DNA of 24,926 nt from Actinomycetota bacterium (lineage in GTDB: Bacteria; Actinomycetota; Humimicrobiia; Humimicrobiales; Humimicrobiaceae), in the NCBI GenBank assembly GCA_028696435.1, contig JAQVHC010000007.1, positions 1 through 24,926 on the forward strand, in the 5' to 3' direction. Under the pieces are notes generated by a model that saw nothing but the letters and a program-made list of their open reading frames with translations, was not told the origin of the DNA and did no database searches. This document shows positions 21,775-24,926 of this stretch, piece after piece. Both the position numbers and the translations under genes were made by a program. Position 1 is the stretch's first letter. Each line of letters begins with the position of its first letter.

Positions 21775-21804
21775 TGTAATATTGTATTGTAATATGTGTA
21801 ATAT
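21775..21804 (+). repeat. Three TGTAATAT repeats between acpS and nnr
   Basis: The octamer TGTAATAT occurs at 21775-21782, 21788-21795 and 21797-21804. The last copy runs into AAG and resembles a -10 region. They could be a binding-site cluster or simply low-complexity AT-rich DNA. Nothing else recognisable is in this 131-base gap except the nnr SD. Confidence 0.4.
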
Positions 21805-21878
21805 AAGATTTTATTTAAAACCTTAAGTTAAACCATTAGTCAGGCCGGGTGGAGGTCAATAAGTAACGGAGATAAAAA

Positions 21879-23492
21879 ATGAAATTAACCAGAATTTTAA
21901 AAGGAAGCAGAATTGCAGAGATTGATGCAAGAGCTATAAACAGCGGGATAGATTCAAAATGTTTAATGAAAAATGCCGGCAATGGTGTATCTAAAGTTAT
22001 TATAACAGATTTTGAAAGTAAAGAGCTTAATAGAGCTGCGAGAGGTGTTGTTGTCTGTGGAGGTGGAAACAATGGGGGAGACGGGTTTGTTGTTGCTGGA
22101 GATTTGATGGATTATGGAATGAATATTACTGTATTCCATATATCCCCCGCTGAAAAATTAAGCCCTGACAGTTTTTTTTACTTTAAAAAACTGCAGGAAA
22201 ACAGAAGAGAAAGAATTTATTATTTGAATCCGGAAGACAGGGAAGTGAATTTATTTTTTTATGAAAAATTAGAGGAAGCAGATTTCGTGGTAGACGCTAT
22301 ATTTGGAACCGGCCTTCATGGTAGCGATATATATGGTGCTTCAAAGGAAGTAATTGAAGTGATAAATCAAGCCAGAGAGAAAAATAAAAATCTTAAGATT
22401 TACTCTGTAGATATACCTTCGGGTGTAGATTCTGATAATGGCAAGATTCTGGGGGCAGCAATAAAAGCTGATAAGACTATAACATTCGGCTGTAAAAAAA
22501 TCGGACTGGTAAATTATCCCGGGGCTGATTTTGTCGGTGAAGTTCTGGTTATTGATATAGGTATCCCAGAAAAATATTATGAAGAATATGAACAGATTTT
22601 TGAGCCTGACCTCCAATGGGTGGTTGATAATATACCTGTAAAAGAACCATGGACTTATAAATATAGAGTTGGAAGCCTGCTTGTAATAGCAGGGTCGGCC
22701 GGACTTACCGGAGCTGCAACAATGACATGCATGGGAGCTTTAAGAGCCGGAGCCGGCGTGGTAACTCTTGTATGCCCGCGGGGGCTAAACGATATTTTTG
22801 AGCAAAAACTTACCGAAGTAATTACATATCCTGTTGAACAAACTGAAGATGTAACACTGCATCCAAATAGCTTAAATGAAATACTGGAATTAAGTGACAG
22901 ATTTAGCGCACTTGCGATAGGTCCTGGATTATCAAAAAATTTAAACACAATGTCTCTGGTGAGAGAAATACTAAGAAACGTAAAAAAACCTGTGGTGCTT
23001 GATGCCGATGGCCTTTATGCGCTTTATGGACCGGAAAACAACGGGAGTATAGAAAATTTTGACCTTAAAAATGTTATAATAACTCCTCATACCGGAGAAA
23101 TGTCATTAATAATGGGTCTCGGGGTGATTCCGCTGGGAGAACGGGTAAGAATAAATCAGGAAGCTGCAGAAAAATATAACTTCACATCAGTGCTTAAAGG
23201 TGCCAGAACAATAATCTCTGATTACAATAATAGGACCTTTATTAATCCTACTGGTAACTGGGGTCTGGCGACGGCAGGCACAGGGGATATATTGACAGGT
23301 ATTATTGGCTCACTGCTCTGCCAGGGAGCTGGTCTGCTGGAAAGTGCTGTATGTGGTGTTTATATTCATGGACTGGCAGCAGATATTCTGGTTAAGGAAA
23401 CCAGCAGAACATCTCTTATAGCAACCGACCTTTTAGAGGGCATTAAAAAAGTTTTTCTGGAGATAGAAAAAATAAAATATGAAGAATTATGA
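21879..23492 (+). CDS. nnr: Bifunctional NAD(P)H-hydrate repair enzyme (epimerase + ADP-dependent dehydratase)
   Basis: The 537-residue product fuses two repair enzymes that restore damaged NADHX and NADPHX. The N-terminal YjeF-type epimerase domain (about 1-235) has GGGNNGGDGF at 61-70, DAIFGTG near 139 and VDIPSGVDSDNG at 177-188. The C-terminal ribokinase-like dehydratase domain (about 255-535) has LVIAGSAGLTGAA, the PHTGEM motif near 403-408 and the nucleotide-binding NPTGNWGLATAGTGDILTG (TAGTGD, catalytic Asp included) near 456-474. GGAG lies seven bases before the ATG. The stop overlaps the alr start (ATGA). Length is normal for the fusion. Confidence 0.96.
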   Translation: MKLTRILKGSRIAEIDARAINSGIDSKCLMKNAGNGVSKVIITDFESKELNRAARGVVVCGGGNNGGDGFVVAGDLMDYGMNITVFHISPAEKLSPDSFFYFKKLQENRRERIYYLNPEDREVNLFFYEKLEEADFVVDAIFGTGLHGSDIYGASKEVIEVINQAREKNKNLKIYSVDIPSGVDSDNGKILGAAIKADKTITFGCKKIGLVNYPGADFVGEVLVIDIGIPEKYYEEYEQIFEPDLQWVVDNIPVKEPWTYKYRVGSLLVIAGSAGLTGAATMTCMGALRAGAGVVTLVCPRGLNDIFEQKLTEVITYPVEQTEDVTLHPNSLNEILELSDRFSALAIGPGLSKNLNTMSLVREILRNVKKPVVLDADGLYALYGPENNGSIENFDLKNVIITPHTGEMSLIMGLGVIPLGERVRINQEAAEKYNFTSVLKGARTIISDYNNRTFINPTGNWGLATAGTGDILTGIIGSLLCQGAGLLESAVCGVYIHGLAADILVKETSRTSLIATDLLEGIKKVFLEIEKIKYEEL

Positions 23493-24685
23493 TCCAGGAT
23501 ACTATAGATAGCATGGATACTATAATTAATAAAAGATTCGCATGGGCTGAAATAAATCTACTTCACCTCATTAATAATCTTAAAATAATTAAATCATACA
23601 GGGCATCTGAAAATGTAAAAGTAATGGTGATGGTCAAGGCTGATGCTTATGGTCACGGCATGACGGAGATTTCAAAAGAAGCACTAAAAAATGGAGCAGA
23701 TGCTCTTGGTGTAGCACTGGTAGAAGAGGGAATAGAATTAAGAAAATCAGGTATCAACGGGCCCATCTATGTTCTTGGCGAAAGTCCTGTAGATGCAACC
23801 GTAGAAGCGATAAGAAATAACCTTATTCTGGGGATAAACTCATATAAATCGGCAAAACTTGTCTCAAAAGAGTGCAACAGGATTAAGAAGGAATTAAAAA
23901 TTAATATTTACGTGGATACCGGGATGAATGGCATAGGGATAAATTTTAATGATGCTGCCAGTGAAATTATAAATATTGCCAGGCTACCGGGTCTGGAAAC
24001 TGAAGGGATTTTTACTCATTTTGCCTGCGCTGGTAATAAGGATGACTTATATACGCAATTGCAGTGGGATAGATTTAATAAAGTTATCACAGGGGTAAAA
24101 AAATATAAGATACCTGTAAGACATTATCACTGTGCTAACAGTGCGGCATTTTTCAGACATAAAAATATGCATCTGGATATGGTAAGGATGGGCATTTCAT
24201 TATACGGTTTAAATCCTTATGATAAAAATAATGATAGGTGGTTGGAACAGAAAGCAGGGGAGGCTGTATCAGAATTAAAGCCACTGTTATCTCTTAAAGC
24301 TAAAATATCTTTTATAAAAAGTGTCCCAAAAGGACATACTATTTCATACTGCGGTACTTTTAAAACTCAAAGAGACAGTATAATCGCAGTTGTGCCGGTA
24401 GGTTATGGCGATGGCTATTCAAGGCTTCTTTCCAATAAAGCAGCTGTTTTAATAGATGGAATTTATGCTCCTGTAGTCGGGAATATTATGATGGATCAGT
24501 TTATGATAGATATTACTGATATTGCTTCACGTAAAGATATTAAAGTTGGAGATGAAGTTGTACTGATAGGAAAATCGGGTAAGAATGAAATCACCGCCGG
24601 GGACATAGCGGAATTAATGGGAACTATTAATTATGAAGTTACATGTATGCTTAAAAATAGGATACCTAAAATATATGTAAGGTAG
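23489..24685 (+). CDS. alr: Alanine racemase with altered active-site motifs
   Basis: The 398-residue product is a fold-type-III PLP racemase making D-alanine for peptidoglycan. The PLP lysine is K50 in MVKADAYGHG, the second catalytic tyrosine is Y287 in ISYCGTF (usually SYG), and VGYGDGY, VVGNIMMDQFMID and HCANSAA are intact. The DTGM segment reads YVDTGMNGIG (141-150): the arginine normally at position 148 is glycine, and the lysine often carbamylated just before DTGM is tyrosine. ATG 23489 overlaps nnr by four bases; ATG 23513 is an alternative. A weak terminator follows. Substrate preference could differ from classical Alr. Confidence 0.93.
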   Translation: MIQDTIDSMDTIINKRFAWAEINLLHLINNLKIIKSYRASENVKVMVMVKADAYGHGMTEISKEALKNGADALGVALVEEGIELRKSGINGPIYVLGESPVDATVEAIRNNLILGINSYKSAKLVSKECNRIKKELKINIYVDTGMNGIGINFNDAASEIINIARLPGLETEGIFTHFACAGNKDDLYTQLQWDRFNKVITGVKKYKIPVRHYHCANSAAFFRHKNMHLDMVRMGISLYGLNPYDKNNDRWLEQKAGEAVSELKPLLSLKAKISFIKSVPKGHTISYCGTFKTQRDSIIAVVPVGYGDGYSRLLSNKAAVLIDGIYAPVVGNIMMDQFMIDITDIASRKDIKVGDEVVLIGKSGKNEITAGDIAELMGTINYEVTCMLKNRIPKIYVR

Positions 24686-24710
24686 ATTTGATCTATTTAA
24701 TTTTTTTATT
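24681..24710 (+). terminator. Weak intrinsic terminator after alr
   Basis: TAGAT (24683-24687) and ATCTA (24691-24695) pair around a TTG loop, extendable by two G-U pairs, and are followed by an A/T tract with seven consecutive T (24701-24707). The stem includes the alr stop codon and is AT-rich, so it would be weak. A second AT-rich stem, ATAGTT/AACTAT at 24778-24793, precedes another T-rich stretch and overlaps the stop of the opposite gene. Confidence 0.4.
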
Positions 24711-24789
24711 AGTCACCAAAAAAGCATAGCTGCAATTATTTATTACTTTATGGTAATGAAAAAGATACCACGAAAGGATAGTTAGAAAA

Positions 24790-24926
24790 CTATTCTTCCT
24801 GTTTTTTATTTGAGCTAAATTCGTTTACCAGCTTTGATACAGAGGCAGGTATAACTTCTTTGTGCTTTAAAAAGGTCAATACATTGTCAGGGCCTATTTT
24901 TTTTATAAAATAGCCTGCAATTGCTC
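24790..24926 (-). CDS. 3' end of an unidentified gene (partial)
   Basis: On the minus strand the frame entering at the right edge stays open for 44 codons and ends at TAG (24790-24792). The peptide includes AIAGYFIKKIGPDNVLTFLK and, later, EVIPASVSKLVNEF, ending in a polar tail. This looks like a folded helical C-terminus with sensible composition, unlike the other two minus-strand frames, which hit stops within 13 codons. I do not recognise the family. It is convergent with alr, leaving 104 bases between the two stops. Confidence 0.55.
   Translation of the reverse strand, partial: AIAGYFIKKIGPDNVLTFLKHKEVIPASVSKLVNEFSSNKKQEE

Noticed and set aside
1..24926. Novel defence system, mobile element, CRISPR array or toxin-antitoxin pair
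   Set aside because: Both strands were scanned by eye. All long frames belong to conserved housekeeping families, with no transposase, integrase, array-like repeats or small two-gene module.

Overview
This window is a bacterial ribosomal-protein super-operon (S10, spc and alpha clusters fused end to end) followed by a cell-wall and amino-sugar precursor block. The DNA is AT-rich by eye. Shine-Dalgarno (SD) sites are strong, spacers are short and several genes overlap by 1-4 bases. TGA serves as an ordinary stop (secY, adk, infA, nnr), so the code is standard. The order tuf-rpsJ ... rpsD-rpoA-rplQ-truA-rplM-rpsI and the acpS-nnr-alr trio recall Bacillota and other low-GC 'Terrabacteria'-type lineages. 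The expected rpmD (L30) gene is missing and no ECF-transporter ATPase genes lie between rplQ and truA. I cannot name the phylum; a deep-branching anaerobic lineage is a guess.

Layout. Bases 2-121 hold the end of tuf. Bases 158-4338 carry the S10 cluster up to rpsC: rpsJ, rplC, rplD, rplW, rplB, rpsS, rplV, rpsC. Bases 4367-11924 carry rplP, rpmC, rpsQ, rplN, rplX, rplE, rpsN, rpsH, rplF, rplR, rpsE, rplO, secY, adk and map. Bases 12055-15326 carry infA, rpmJ, rpsM, rpsK, rpsD, rpoA and rplQ. Bases 15372-16983 carry truA, rplM and rpsI. An Orr-type amino-acid racemase overlaps the end of rpsI. It is followed by a stand-alone GlmU-type acetyltransferase and glmM, with convergent nagB on the minus strand. 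Then come divergent acpS, the bifunctional NAD(P)HX repair gene nnr, and alr. The right edge holds the 3' end of an unidentified minus-strand gene.

How it works together. The first 17 kb supplies ribosome, initiation factor 1, RNA polymerase alpha, SecY, adenylate kinase and N-terminal Met removal. The downstream block offers a plausible route fructose-6-P -> GlcN-6-P (NagB run in reverse, inferred) -> GlcN-1-P (GlmM) -> GlcNAc-1-P (GlmU-like acetyltransferase), together with two fold-type-III racemases for D-amino acids of peptidoglycan. No stretch over 300 bases lacks a gene.

Most of the window is conventional. The observations most worth checking are an infA gene whose only plausible full-length start is ATT, the absence of rpmD, a racemase whose start may be buried in rpsI, a GlmU reduced to its acetyltransferase half, altered active-site motifs in Alr and GlmM, and a perfect hairpin across the rpsD stop codon before rpoA. 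No mobile element, CRISPR array, tRNA or rRNA was seen.
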